Under the pieces are notes generated by a model. It made no database searches and was not told the origin of the DNA. It worked only from the letters and a program-made list of their open reading frames with translations. Made by a program: the position numbers and the translations under genes. From JAEWWD01 sp964440115 (GTDB lineage: Bacteria > Bacillota > Clostridia > Christensenellales > CAG-138), in NCBI GenBank assembly GCA_964440115.1, contig CAYTPV010000005.1:248001-312000 (forward strand): a stretch of DNA of 64,000 nucleotides. The letters are read 5' to 3'. Positions 24,507 to 33,605 of the stretch are shown piece after piece (within the stretch, counting starts at the first letter, position 1; each line of letters opens with the position of its first letter).

Positions 24507-25232
24507 CTACAAAAGTAGTGCCGGCGCGTACTGCTTCACATACCCAAGCGTAATCTGTGCAAGCCGCGTGTAGCCGCGCTCATTGGGGTGCAGGCCGTCG
24601 TCGCTGACATAGGCGCGGTAATCCTCTTCCTCCAGCAAAGCGGCACGCAGAAGCAGCAACGGCGTTTCTGTGGCTTGGGCGATGCGTTCAACCGTTGCGC
24701 TGTAGCGTTCGTGCCACCAGTAAATGCGCCCTACATTGCCTAAAAACTGCAGAATACTCTTTGCACGTTGCTCGTCACCGTGCGTGAAATAGTTGAAATA
24801 GCGGTCCGCATCGATGGGCGGCAGATCGCACAGCACGGGCTGGCTGCCCGCCTCTTTTATTTCCGTAATCATCTCGCGAAGGTTTTGTTCATATTCCGGC
24901 AGCGGCGTGTTGGGCAGGTGCGGGGCGAGCGGATCGCGTGCCACGGCGTCCCAATCGAAATCACAGTCGTTGCCGCCGACTTCGAGCAGCACGATCGAGG
25001 GCGGATCGTTCTTTTTGAGCGTTTCGCGCAAAGAACTGAGCAGTTCGCCGCTTTTCAACCCAAAGCGGGATATGTTCTGTACAGCAGGTTTCAGGAATTT
25101 GGATACCTGCGCGCAGAAACCGTCGCGAAGCAGCACGTGCCGCTTGCGGTTCGCATCGTAGCTGACGCCTTTTGCCAAAGAATCTCCGGCCACGAGTATG
25201 GGGCCATCGGATGCAATAATCATTTCCGCCAT
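24507..25232 (-). CDS. SGNH/GDSL-type esterase-lipase
   Basis: 241-residue SGNH hydrolase. Block I is VAGDSLAKGVSYD with the nucleophile Ser18, block II has the FGLKSG glycine region, block III is EVGGNDCDFDWD near residue 85, and block V is DGLHPNERGY near 215 with the catalytic Asp and His. No signal peptide is present, so it is likely cytosolic. AAAGGAGG is 7 bp before the ATG at 25232. The substrate is unknown (acyl esters, lysophospholipids or acetylated sugars are possibilities). The last bases before the stop repeat CTTTTGTAGT and lead directly into a hairpin. Confidence 0.88.
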   Translation of the reverse strand: MAEMIIASDGPILVAGDSLAKGVSYDANRKRHVLLRDGFCAQVSKFLKPAVQNISRFGLKSGELLSSLRETLKKNDPPSIVLLEVGGNDCDFDWDAVARDPLAPHLPNTPLPEYEQNLREMITEIKEAGSQPVLCDLPPIDADRYFNYFTHGDEQRAKSILQFLGNVGRIYWWHERYSATVERIAQATETPLLLLRAALLEEEDYRAYVSDDGLHPNERGYTRLAQITLGYVKQYAPALLL

Positions 25233-25327
25233 GCGAGTTCCTCCTTTGCAAACGGAACAGATAGGTCTGTACAAGCACTATCAGTGTATTGGCGAATGCA
25301 GTTCTTTTATACCGACGCTGTGGATTT

Positions 25328-25888
25328 CTACTCCGTCAGCAGCCGCAGCAGTATGCCGGGGTCAAACTGCTCGCTGAGCAGCATATGCAGCGCGCACCCG
25401 TCGAGCAGCGCGAGATACGCGCGTCCATATGCCCGGAAGCGCTGTGCGCCGGGTTCGGCCATGCGCAGGGAGCCGACTTCAAGCATGACGGCCCATTCCC
25501 GCTGTTTGGCCGCCACACGCTTTCTCAGAGCGCCTTCCTCGCGCAGCGCTTCGCTTAGCAGCGCGAAATGCAGGCGCATGGCATCGTGATCCTTCAGCAG
25601 CGATTCTGTCAGCAAGGATAATGCGTCGACCGCGGGCCGGTTTTCCGTAAGCGCGTCAATCCATGCGAATATGATCTCGGTCATGCGACCGAAGTGCTCT
25701 TCCGCGATATCCAGTACGAGGTATTCCTTGGACGGGTAATGGTAATACAAAGTGCCCTTGGAAAGCTTCGCCGCTTTTGCGATATCGGCTAAACTTGTGG
25801 CATGCACGCCTCCCGTCATAAACAGTGAGGATGCTGTCTGCCGTATGCCTTCGCGCGTATTTTCAGGCTCGATGTTCTTTTTAGCCAT
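25328..25888 (-). CDS. TetR/AcrR family transcriptional regulator
   Basis: 186-residue repressor. The N-terminal helix-turn-helix is REGIRQTASSLFMTGGVHATSLADIAKAAKLSKGTLYYHYPSKEYLV (about residues 12-58). The C-terminal ligand domain is unassigned. The start at MAKKNIEPEN follows GGAGGA; the frame remains open upstream into the promoter but without a site. A 14-bp palindrome lies 20 bp before the ATG, just downstream of a near-consensus promoter, so autorepression is likely. The divergent glycosyltransferase is the obvious second target. Confidence 0.92.
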   Translation of the reverse strand: MAKKNIEPENTREGIRQTASSLFMTGGVHATSLADIAKAAKLSKGTLYYHYPSKEYLVLDIAEEHFGRMTEIIFAWIDALTENRPAVDALSLLTESLLKDHDAMRLHFALLSEALREEGALRKRVAAKQREWAVMLEVGSLRMAEPGAQRFRAYGRAYLALLDGCALHMLLSEQFDPGILLRLLTE

Positions 25889-25907
25889 TCCGTCCTCCAT
25901 ATCATCA

Positions 25908-25921
25908 GTCGGTCGACCGAC
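25908..25921. promoter_or_regulatory. Putative TetR operator
   Basis: Perfect palindrome GTCGGTCGACCGAC located just downstream of the tetR -10 box, near the expected transcription start. Its GGTC/GACC repeats resemble operators of TetR proteins in other clostridia. Confidence 0.7.
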
Positions 25922-25934
25922 CGAGTATGAATAT

Positions 25935-25963
25935 ATTCTATCCTGCGATTTATGTATTGTCAA
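25935..25963 (-). promoter_or_regulatory. Promoter of the tetR gene
   Basis: Minus strand TTGACA (25958-25963), 17-bp spacer, TAGAAT (25935-25940). This is one of the best sigma-A matches in the window. The operator palindrome lies where RNA polymerase would leave the start site. Confidence 0.8.
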
Positions 25964-26006
25964 TAAGAGATTGGTATGCGCGGTTGTATACGTAGGATGG
26001 AATGGA

Positions 26007-26037
26007 TTGACAACAAGATATCGTGTGATTATATAAT
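26007..26037 (+). promoter_or_regulatory. Possible promoter of the glycosyltransferase gene
   Basis: TTGACA (26007-26012) and TATAAT (26032-26037) with a 19-bp spacer; TATATA gives 17 bp. About 90 bp upstream of the coding start. Confidence 0.55.
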
Positions 26038-26123
26038 GGATATATTGAAAAACGTACGGCCTTGCCAGTGACTTCTTAGCATAAGCAAGAAGGACAGGTT
26101 GTAATGTATTCAGGGTGGGTGGT

Positions 26124-27647
26124 ATGGTGCGTAAAGCGGTGAAAGGTAAAGCGGTATCCAAAGCGAATACATTTCAATTGCCCGACAACCTGTTTTATGT
26201 CTGTACAGGGGTACTGGTTCTTTTTATTCTGTTTTTCAGCTTTTACAACCTGGGGCAGCTTCCCGCGCGGGACTGGGATGAAGCGCGGCATGGAGTATCC
26301 GGTTATGAAATGCAAAAAGTCGGCGGCCAGATCATCAATACCTATTTGTATGCGCCTGATTATTGGAATCTAAAACCGCCTTTGAGTTTTTACGGCGTAC
26401 AACTGGGCTATCTTCTGTTTGGCTACAATCTGTTCGGCATGCGATTTTACAGCGCGCTTGCATTCATGCTGACGGCAGTATGCGTGGGCTGGTTCTGTAA
26501 AAAACGTTATGGTAATCTGGAAGCTATAATGGTTTTGCTTTTGATTATATGCTGCGCACCTTTTTACAGTGATCATTTTGCGCGGCACGGGGACGCTGAT
26601 TCGCTGTTTTCATTATTCTGTGTCGTTTCCCTGCTTTCGATGATGATGATAGAGGAAAAGCCTTGGGCTCTTTATACCTGTTCAGGCGGTTTTGCTCTTG
26701 CTTTTCTTACAAAAAGCTGGCACGCTTTATTCATCGCTGCTGTAGTAGGCGTATATATGCTTTGGAAAAAGATACTCTTACGCCTTTCCCTTAGGCAATG
26801 GATGGGGTTCGTGGCTGCGGGCGCAATTCCCATTCTTGTATGGGCGGCGTTTCGTTATCGGGCTGATGGCGTCAGCTTCTTTCAAAAAATGGTCGAGGTC
26901 GATCTAATCAACCGCAGCACGCAGATATTGGAGCGCCATCATGGAAACTGGGGATACTATATTAATGTGCTCATTAGTTTTTCTCCGACTACAGGATATC
27001 TGCCGCTGTTTACCGCCTTCATGTTGGCTGCATATCGCCTGACGGCCAAGCCCGGAGACCGAACACTGCCTGAAAATCCATCGGTATATGCGGATGTGCC
27101 GGTGCTTCTGCTATGGGTACTCCTGCCGCTCGCGGTGTTTTCGCTGGTTCGTACCAAGCTTTGGTGGTACGTTTTTCCGCTTTACTTTCCGCTACTAATG
27201 GCGACGGGCATTTTGCTTGCGCAGATGATTCGCAGCGTCAATAAAAAGTATCTCTTTCAGAAGTGGCTTGTGATCGCCGTGACGGCCATACTACTCACAG
27301 TCGGTGTCAGGAGTTCGTGGAGAGTGCTGGATGCACCCTTTCAGGATACTCTTCAATCTATATTATGGCAGGAGAAGGATGCACTGGGGTCTACCAGAGA
27401 TAAAAACGCCTATATATCTAATACATTGCTCACTTTCTTTGACCGGGGCACGCAGTCATATGTACTGCTTGGGGAACTGTACTATAATTGGAGATGCTCC
27501 GTAGACGATTCGGAGGCATTTCTAAAAGATGCCGCAGCACAGATACTCCTGATCGACGAGGCGGGTTATCTGGCAAACGATACATTGCAGGTACGCTGCA
27601 AAGAACTATTGCGGCGTGATGGGTACTTGGTATTGGAAAAGCTATGA
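26124..27647 (+). CDS. Glycosyltransferase family 39-like (ArnT/PMT type) membrane protein
   Basis: 507-residue polytopic membrane protein with about eleven hydrophobic segments. The first loop carries PARDWDEARHGVSGYEM, the acidic motif after helix 1 that binds metal and the lipid-phosphate sugar donor in GT39/ArnT-like enzymes, followed by WNLKPPLSFYGVQLG. The last 110 residues form a soluble tail. It probably transfers a sugar from a polyprenyl-phosphate donor outside the membrane; acceptor unknown. The region is visibly more AT-rich than its neighbours, which hints at horizontal acquisition. ATG 26124 after GGGTGGGTGG is preferred to GTG 26115. It is divergent from tetR. Confidence 0.82.
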   Translation: MVRKAVKGKAVSKANTFQLPDNLFYVCTGVLVLFILFFSFYNLGQLPARDWDEARHGVSGYEMQKVGGQIINTYLYAPDYWNLKPPLSFYGVQLGYLLFGYNLFGMRFYSALAFMLTAVCVGWFCKKRYGNLEAIMVLLLIICCAPFYSDHFARHGDADSLFSLFCVVSLLSMMMIEEKPWALYTCSGGFALAFLTKSWHALFIAAVVGVYMLWKKILLRLSLRQWMGFVAAGAIPILVWAAFRYRADGVSFFQKMVEVDLINRSTQILERHHGNWGYYINVLISFSPTTGYLPLFTAFMLAAYRLTAKPGDRTLPENPSVYADVPVLLLWVLLPLAVFSLVRTKLWWYVFPLYFPLLMATGILLAQMIRSVNKKYLFQKWLVIAVTAILLTVGVRSSWRVLDAPFQDTLQSILWQEKDALGSTRDKNAYISNTLLTFFDRGTQSYVLLGELYYNWRCSVDDSEAFLKDAAAQILLIDEAGYLANDTLQVRCKELLRRDGYLVLEKL

Positions 27648-27723
27648 ACATGGCGGACGGATGCCGCTGATCAAATAGTAACTTAGAATAGTATGAATCA
27701 CGCAAGAGGGAGATGTACAAAAT

Positions 27724-28938
27724 ATGAAGTATTCCGAACATCCCGTAAAGGTATTTGACGGAATTCACTGGGTCGGCGCGCTCAACCCGGATCTTCGGCG
27801 TTTCGACATCATCATGGAAACCGAGTACGGTACCAGCTACAATGCGTATCTGGTGCAGGGGTCGGAAAAGACAGCGCTCATCGATACGGTGAAGGACGGC
27901 TTTCTGCCGCAGAGTCTTGAGCTCATCAAGCAGCTCGTCGACCCGTCCAAAATCGACTATATCGTCGTGCAGCATACGGAACCCGATCATTCCGGTTCCA
28001 TCGCGCAGATGCTGGAATTAGCGCCCAACGCGCGCATATTGTGCACTAAAGCGGCATCGCTGTACCTGCCGCATATCGCAAACCGAGAACTGCCCATCGA
28101 TATCGTCAAGGAAGGCGATGTTCTAAATCTGGGCGGACGCACGCTTCGCTTTATATTAGCGCCGTTTTTGCACTGGCCGGATACCATGTTTACGTATGAC
28201 GATGTTTCCGGCGCGCTGTTCACCTGCGACGCGTTCGGCTGCCATTTCGCATCCGAGCATGTACTCGAAAGCTGCACGGACGAACGCTTTAAAGAAGCCC
28301 GCCGTTATTATTACGACTGCATCGTAAGCCCCTTCGCACCGCATGTCACGCGCGCCATCGCACATGTGAACGAGCTGAATTTGCCGAAAATAGCGGCCAT
28401 ACTGCCCTCGCACGGGCCGGTGCTGGATAAGGACCCCCTGGGCGCAGTCGCGCTCTACGACGAATGGGCGAAGGAACGCGAACCGCTCAAGGGCAACCGC
28501 GTATTCATCGGATTTGTGTCCGCTTATTGCTATACGCGGATCATGGCCGAAACGCTCTCGGAGGCACTTACAGCGCGCGGCGCGATCGTTGATTTGGTTG
28601 ATTTTACCGATATTACGCCGGAAGAAGCTGCGGAGCGCATCCACCGCGCGGATGTGATCGCCATAGGCAGCCCCACCATCAACGCGGATGCGCTGCCTCC
28701 CGTATGGGCGGCGCTCTCACATGTATCTGTGCCCATCGTGCGCGGACGGGTAGCCGCTGCGTTCGGTTCCTTCGGGTGGAGCGGCGAAGCCGTGCCCATG
28801 GTGGAACAGAGGCTGACCGGCCTTGGCTTCAAAGTGGCCGGAACAGTGCGTTCGCGCTTTAAGCCGGATCAGGAGTCGCTCGACGAAATGTCCGTGCTGG
28901 CGGACAAGCTGGCCGCGACAATGAAACTGGATAAATAA
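27724..28938 (+). CDS. FprA-type flavodiiron protein
   Basis: 404-residue A-type flavoprotein. The N-terminal metallo-beta-lactamase domain holds the di-iron site with HTEPDHSG near residue 80 and later HWPDTMFTYD and LPSHGPVL. The C-terminal flavodoxin domain (about 255-400) begins VFIGFVSAYCYTRIMAETL and has the FMN loop IAIGSPTINADALPPVW and FGSFGWSGEAV. Family members reduce O2 or NO to protect anaerobes. GAGGGAG precedes the ATG. No rubredoxin or NAD(P)H-rubredoxin reductase gene is adjacent. The first FMN loop is less canonical than usual. Confidence 0.94.
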   Translation: MKYSEHPVKVFDGIHWVGALNPDLRRFDIIMETEYGTSYNAYLVQGSEKTALIDTVKDGFLPQSLELIKQLVDPSKIDYIVVQHTEPDHSGSIAQMLELAPNARILCTKAASLYLPHIANRELPIDIVKEGDVLNLGGRTLRFILAPFLHWPDTMFTYDDVSGALFTCDAFGCHFASEHVLESCTDERFKEARRYYYDCIVSPFAPHVTRAIAHVNELNLPKIAAILPSHGPVLDKDPLGAVALYDEWAKEREPLKGNRVFIGFVSAYCYTRIMAETLSEALTARGAIVDLVDFTDITPEEAAERIHRADVIAIGSPTINADALPPVWAALSHVSVPIVRGRVAAAFGSFGWSGEAVPMVEQRLTGLGFKVAGTVRSRFKPDQESLDEMSVLADKLAATMKLDK

Positions 28939-29021
28939 ATGAAAATGGAATAGCTTGAAAAGCCGGACGGGAACGCTGTCCGGCTTCTGCATCTATGATC
29001 AATACTTCAGGAGGCATATTC

Positions 29022-29606
29022 ATGCGTCTATACGACATTACCCGTGAACTGACCACCGCAAAGTTGTATCCCGGTACGCCGCCCGTGGAACTGAAGCGTG
29101 AATGCTCCATCGCACAGGGTGCCGAATATAACCTGTGCTCCATCAAATCCAGCCTGCACGCCGCCACGCACTGCGACGCGCCGCTGCATTTTATCGACGG
29201 CGCGGCGGATATCGCCGCTATGCCGCTCATCTGCTACATCGGCCGCTGCTATGTGCTCGAAGTTCCCAAAACGATACTTACCGTGGATTTTTTCCGTGAA
29301 AAGTTGCCCTGCGGGGCCGTCCGTCTGCTGATCAAAAGCGGAGGGGAGGCGTACCTTTCGCCGGAAGCCTCGGCATATCTCGCGGAACGCGGAGTAGTCA
29401 CGGTCGGTACCGACGCGCTGAGCGTCGGCAGCCCGGATGATGAAGCGTCTGCACATATCCCGCTGATGCGGGCGGGGATCGCCGTCATCGAAACGCTGGA
29501 TCTTTCGGGTATCCCCGAGGGATGGTATACCCTGTTCGCGCCGCCTGTGAAAATCGCAGGTGCGGAGGGCGCGTTCTGCAGGGCGGTGCTGATAGAAGAG
29601 GAATAG
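29022..29606 (+). CDS. Cyclase family protein (kynurenine formamidase-like)
   Basis: 194-residue metal-dependent hydrolase of the cyclase/KynB superfamily. The metal-binding motif is LHAATHCDAPLHF (residues about 43-55; family pattern HxGTHxDxPxH, here Ala for Gly), with a second region GTDALSVGSPDDEASAHIPLM. AGGAGG is 7 bp before ATG 29022. It sits 83 bp after the flavodiiron gene; whether they share a transcript is unclear. No tryptophan-degradation genes are nearby, so kynurenine as substrate is not supported by context. A strong terminator follows. Confidence 0.88.
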   Translation: MRLYDITRELTTAKLYPGTPPVELKRECSIAQGAEYNLCSIKSSLHAATHCDAPLHFIDGAADIAAMPLICYIGRCYVLEVPKTILTVDFFREKLPCGAVRLLIKSGGEAYLSPEASAYLAERGVVTVGTDALSVGSPDDEASAHIPLMRAGIAVIETLDLSGIPEGWYTLFAPPVKIAGAEGAFCRAVLIEEE

Positions 29607-29610
29607 TATA

Positions 29611-29692
29611 CGAGGGCTTTGCCCTCGAGCTCCCACCAAGGGTCGTAACGACCCTTGGAACCCATTACTGAACATGCCCATTGGGCATGTTC
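29611..29692 (-). repeat. Family A intergenic repeat, copy 5
   Basis: Minus-strand order: the variable hairpin GAACATGCCC-AAT-GGGCATGTTC (29670-29692), 11 nt, the core CCAAGGGTCGTTACGACCCTTGG, and GAGGGC-AAA-GCCCTC. Relative to other copies the core has a compensated C:G to T:A pair at its centre. It starts 5 bp after the cyclase stop and is head-to-head with copy 6. Confidence 0.83.
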
Positions 29693-29706
29693 GGGGTATA
29701 TAAAAC

Positions 29707-29741
29707 AAAAACGCCTGCAGGATATTACCCGGCAGGCGTTT
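29707..29741. terminator. Intrinsic terminator between the cyclase and pheT genes
   Basis: AAAACGCCTGC and GCAGGCGTTTT pair around AGGATATTACCCG, with A-runs and T-runs on both sides (29702-29742), so it can work in both directions for these convergent genes. Confidence 0.82.
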
Positions 29742-29762
29742 TAATTGCTGTTCTTTTCTCCG

Positions 29763-29840
29763 TCAATGCTATGGCATTGAGGATCAAGGATTCCCAAGGG
29801 ACGTGTCCCTTGGGCGGAGGTTTGGAGGCGGAGCCTCTAA
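29763..29840 (+). repeat. Family A intergenic repeat, copy 6
   Basis: Variable hairpin TCAATGC-TATG-GCATTGA (29763-29780), 12 nt, core CCCAAGGGACGTGTCCCTTGGG (29793-29814, GACGTGTC centre) and GGAGGC-GGA-GCCTCT. It is a shorter core than most copies and lies 9 bp from the pheT stop. Confidence 0.8.
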
Positions 29841-29848
29841 AGTGTCCC

Positions 29849-32257
29849 TTACTCTCTCAATGCCGCGCCCACGTTTTTGAGCGAGCTGAGTATGGCTGAG
29901 ACGGAAGCGCTGATTTCTTCCTCATTGAGCGTGCGGTCCTCGGCGCGCAGCGTGAAGGAATACGCCATGCTCTTTTTACCGGCAGGCACTGTGCCGCCGC
30001 GGAACACGTCGAACAGCTGTGCCTGTTCCACCAGCACACCTGCGGGCAGGTCGCTTGCGCGTTCAATGGCGAATTTGAGGGTTTCGGCTGTTTCGCACTC
30101 CTCCACAAGCACCGCCAAGTCGCGCTGTACCACCGGGTAGCGGGGGAGAGCAACATAGGTGCGGGAACGGTTCTGCAGCTTATACAGCGCGTCAAAGCGC
30201 AGTTCCGCCATATATACGCGAGAGTCGATATCAAAGAACTTCGTGACGTCCGGATGCGTTTCGCCCAGTTCGCCGATATATTTGTCGGCAGAGTAGATCA
30301 GCGCTGAGCGGCCGGGATGCAGGTATGGCCCGCCGCCGCGCACAAAGCGCACATCGGCTATGCCGAGACCTTCGAGCAATTCCTCGATTGCGCCCTTGAG
30401 TGTGAAGAAATCCTCGCCCTCGCCAAAGAACGTAAGCCCGACCATCTTGCGCTCTTCTGCTAGTTCTTCATTGTTGTCGAAGTGCACATTGCCGACTTCG
30501 AAGAAGCGGCCCTGACCGGTGCGGCGGTTGAGGTTAAGCGCGGCGGATTTGAGCATGCCGATGTACAGCGTGGTGCGCATAAGGCTCTGATCTTCGCCGA
30601 AGGGGTTGATGATGCGCACAGTCTGCCGTTTTTCGTCGTCCTCCGGAAGCCGCAGCGAATCGATAGCGGCGGGGCCGGTGAAGTTGTAGTTGTACATTTC
30701 ATAAGCGCCTACGCCGACCAGACGGTCCTTGATCTCATCGTCCAGCCGGAACTGCGGGGTCAGGCTGCCGCGGAATGTATCGCCGCGCATGAGCGTGGGC
30801 GCGATATTGTAGTAGCCGTAGATACGCCCCACTTCCTCGGCGATATCCCAATCCTTCTCAATGCCGCTTTCAATATCCGCCCGGTAATGCGGTACGGATA
30901 TGTGCAGATTGTCGCCGGAAACCTTGGCGCTGATCTGTATGGTGCCGAGCATATCCGCCATCTCACTGCCGGTAAGCTGCGTGCTGAGTATGCGGTTGAT
31001 GTTCGTAATGGAAACATCGATTTCGCGGTTTTCAAGGTTGACGGCGCATACGTCGATGGTATCGCCTATGATGCGGCCCGCATTGAACTCTACGATCAGC
31101 TCCATGGCGCGGTCCAGCGCCTTTTTCGCACTCACAGGCTCCACGCCTTTGATGAAGCGCGCGGCGGCGTCCGTGATATGCCGAAGTTTCCGGGCGGTAG
31201 CGCGGATATTGCTGTTCTTGAATACGGCGGCCTCGAACAGAACGGCTTTGGTCTCCGGCTTGATTTCTGAGTTTTCGCCGCCCATTACGCCCGCGATGCC
31301 CACGCCCTTCTTGGGGTCAGCGATGAGCAGCATGGAAGGATCAACCGCCCTGTCCTTGCTGTCCAGCGTGCGCACGGTTTCGTTCTCGTACGCGTTGCGA
31401 ACCACGATATGCGCGTCCGCCACGCAGGCAAGATCAAACGCGTGCATGGGGTGACCGTATTCCACCATGACGTAGTTGGTGATATCTACGATGTTGTTGA
31501 TGGGCCTAAGTCCCACGCTTCTAAGCTTCTTCTGCATCCAGCGCGGGGAAGGCTCGATCTTGATATCCGTCACAACGCGTGCGGCGTAACGCGGGCACAG
31601 TTCGGTGTTCAGTACCGTCACGCTCGCGTAATCCGCAGCGTTGCCTTCACCGGAAATCTGGCGAAGAACGGGTTCCTTGAACGGCTTGCCCAGCGCGGAT
31701 GCGATTTCGCGGCAGATGCCCACGATGCTCAGGCAGTCGGGCCGGTTGGCGGTCAGCTCGATATCGAATATGACGTCGTTCATATCGAGCGCTTTGGCGA
31801 TGGGTTCGCCGGGCTTGTGTTCGCCCTGAATATCTAAGAGACCGTATACCTCGCTGCCGGGATAATCCGCGTCCGTAAGCCCCAGTTCTTTGCCGGAACA
31901 GAGCATGCCGGCGCTCTCCACACCGCGCATAACGGTGGGCTGTATTTCGATGCCGCCGGGCAGCTTGGCGCCGGGCAGGGCCACAGGCGCAAGCATGCCT
32001 TCATATACATTGGGCGCGCCGCAGACGATGGTGCGGGGGCTGGCTTCGCCCGCGTCCACGTGGCAAATGTGCAGCTTCTGCACATCGGGGTGCTGGCTGA
32101 CTTTAAGCACGCGGCCTGCGACCACGCCGGAAACTTCCGGCAGTTCGGGCAGTACGTCCGCCACTTCAAAGCCGCGCCACATCATTTTCTCCACGAACTG
32201 CTCGTGCGTGACGTCGTAATCGATATATTCCTTCAACCATTTCAGGGGAAGTTTCAT
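29849..32257 (-). CDS. pheT: Phenylalanine-tRNA ligase beta subunit
   Basis: 802-residue PheRS beta chain. It opens with MKLPLKWLKEYIDYD and an EMAP/tRNA-binding domain (about 40-150), then the B3/B4 editing domain with GGENSEI, the B5 domain, a catalytic-like core with NPFGEDQSLMRTTLYIGML, and a C-terminal ferredoxin-fold anticodon-binding domain with ALPRYPVVQRDLAVLV and YSFTLRAEDRTLNEEEI. GAAGGAGG precedes the ATG. It follows pheS by 30 bp, so both depend on the upstream T-box. Confidence 0.97.
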   Translation of the reverse strand: MKLPLKWLKEYIDYDVTHEQFVEKMMWRGFEVADVLPELPEVSGVVAGRVLKVSQHPDVQKLHICHVDAGEASPRTIVCGAPNVYEGMLAPVALPGAKLPGGIEIQPTVMRGVESAGMLCSGKELGLTDADYPGSEVYGLLDIQGEHKPGEPIAKALDMNDVIFDIELTANRPDCLSIVGICREIASALGKPFKEPVLRQISGEGNAADYASVTVLNTELCPRYAARVVTDIKIEPSPRWMQKKLRSVGLRPINNIVDITNYVMVEYGHPMHAFDLACVADAHIVVRNAYENETVRTLDSKDRAVDPSMLLIADPKKGVGIAGVMGGENSEIKPETKAVLFEAAVFKNSNIRATARKLRHITDAAARFIKGVEPVSAKKALDRAMELIVEFNAGRIIGDTIDVCAVNLENREIDVSITNINRILSTQLTGSEMADMLGTIQISAKVSGDNLHISVPHYRADIESGIEKDWDIAEEVGRIYGYYNIAPTLMRGDTFRGSLTPQFRLDDEIKDRLVGVGAYEMYNYNFTGPAAIDSLRLPEDDEKRQTVRIINPFGEDQSLMRTTLYIGMLKSAALNLNRRTGQGRFFEVGNVHFDNNEELAEERKMVGLTFFGEGEDFFTLKGAIEELLEGLGIADVRFVRGGGPYLHPGRSALIYSADKYIGELGETHPDVTKFFDIDSRVYMAELRFDALYKLQNRSRTYVALPRYPVVQRDLAVLVEECETAETLKFAIERASDLPAGVLVEQAQLFDVFRGGTVPAGKKSMAYSFTLRAEDRTLNEEEISASVSAILSSLKNVGAALRE

Positions 32258-32287
32258 ATGGGTTGCCTCCTTCTTCTGTCTCGCACG

Positions 32288-33310
32288 CTAGAACTGCCTG
32301 AGGAACCGCGCGTCGTTCTCATACTGCAGCCGGATATCCGTGATGCCGTACTTCAGGTTGGCCACACGGTCCACGCCCAGACCGAACGCGAACGCTTTCC
32401 ATTCGTGCGGGTCGAGGCCGCAGTTTTCGATCTCGTGCGGGTTGGTCACGCCGCTGCCGAGTATTTCCAGCCAGCCGGTACCCTTGCACATCCTGCAGCC
32501 TTTACCGCCGCAGATGGTGCAGGAAATATCCAGTTCCGCAGAAGGTTCCGTGAACGGGAAGTAGCTGGGCCGGAAGCGCGTTCTGACATGCTCGCCGAAT
32601 ACGGCGTGCACAAATGTCTCAAGAGTGCCCTTAAGATCCGCGAGCGTGACGTTGCGGTCCACAACCAGCCCTTCCATCTGCATGAATATGGGGGAATGGC
32701 TTGCGTCCACCTCGTCCACGCGGAAGCAGCGGCCGGGAATGACCACCCGGAACGGCGGCTTAAGCGTGAGCAGCGCGCGCGGCTCGCAGTTGGTAGTATG
32801 TGTGCGAAGCACCACACGGTCGCTGATGTAGAAGGTATCCTGCGTATCCCGTGCCGGATGGTTCGGGGGCATATTGGGCAGCTCGAAATTGTAAAGGTCG
32901 AGGTCGACTTCGGGGCCGTCGAACGTCATAAAGCCCATACCGATAAGCGCGTCACGGATATCGCGGTAAGCCTGTGTCATGGGGTGCAGTCTGCCGCGCG
33001 GCAATATGCGCTTGCCAGGTTCGGTCACATCCAGCGTTTCGCGCATAAAGCGGGATGATTTTTCCTGCTCGTGAATGCGCGTACGCTTTTCCTCGATTGC
33101 TGTTTCCAGTTCGCGTTTGAGCTTGTTGGCCTCCTGGCCAAGCTGCGCGCGGACATCCTTGTGCAGTTTGCCCATTGTGCGCAGTATCTCTGTCAACGAA
33201 CCGCTGCGGCCGAGCACGCTGACACTCAGCGCCTCTATATCCGCTTCCGCCGTTGCTTCCGAAAGGCGATCGAACGCCTCGCGGCCTATTTTTTCCAGGT
33301 TCTCCAGCAT
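32288..33310 (-). CDS. pheS: Phenylalanine-tRNA ligase alpha subunit
   Basis: 340-residue class II synthetase catalytic subunit. An N-terminal coiled coil (about 1-90) binds tRNA. The core has HPMTQAYRDIRDALIGMGF, motif 2 LLTLKPPFRVVIPGRCFRVDEVDASHSPIFMQMEGLVVD, FRPSYFPFTEPSAELDI, and motif 3 AFGLGVDRVANLKYGITDIR. A CTICGGKGCRMCKGTGWLEI insertion with four cysteines is the usual zinc-like segment of bacterial PheS. TAAGGAGG precedes the ATG. First gene of a T-box-controlled pheST operon. Confidence 0.97.
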   Translation of the reverse strand: MLENLEKIGREAFDRLSEATAEADIEALSVSVLGRSGSLTEILRTMGKLHKDVRAQLGQEANKLKRELETAIEEKRTRIHEQEKSSRFMRETLDVTEPGKRILPRGRLHPMTQAYRDIRDALIGMGFMTFDGPEVDLDLYNFELPNMPPNHPARDTQDTFYISDRVVLRTHTTNCEPRALLTLKPPFRVVIPGRCFRVDEVDASHSPIFMQMEGLVVDRNVTLADLKGTLETFVHAVFGEHVRTRFRPSYFPFTEPSAELDISCTICGGKGCRMCKGTGWLEILGSGVTNPHEIENCGLDPHEWKAFAFGLGVDRVANLKYGITDIRLQYENDARFLRQF

Positions 33311-33473
33311 GGCTGCCTCCTTATTGTTGCGCCGTTGCGGCGCACAAGGTCGTTATATTTTGCAGGCGCGGGTGTTGACCTTTTGCTGTAGCCCGACTAC
33401 CACGCGTCATCCCATTCCTCAAAAGGTGCTACGCCCCGGATTCGTAATGTTGTTTTTGTCGTTGCTCAACTTC

Positions 33474-33554
33474 CGTACCTTAGGGGGCGCGGGGGGCGTA
33501 GCCCTCCCGCTATTAAATAAAATAATCCTTCGTCGCCGCCTGTGGCGGCGATAC
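33474..33554 (-). repeat. Family B intergenic repeat, copy 6, inside the pheST leader
   Basis: Minus strand: GGTATCGCCGCC-ACA-GGCGGCGACGA, ATTATTTTATTTAATAG, GCGGGAGGGC-TAC-GCCCCCCGC, CCCCCTAAGGTACGG. It is a full copy. Because the T-box terminator lies upstream and pheS begins at 33310, this element would be transcribed within the pheST 5' untranslated region. Confidence 0.85.
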
Positions 33555-33605
33555 CATTAGAGCCTTCGAGCCGGGTTACTCGGAAACGGGGGGAGTTTGC
33601 GGCAA

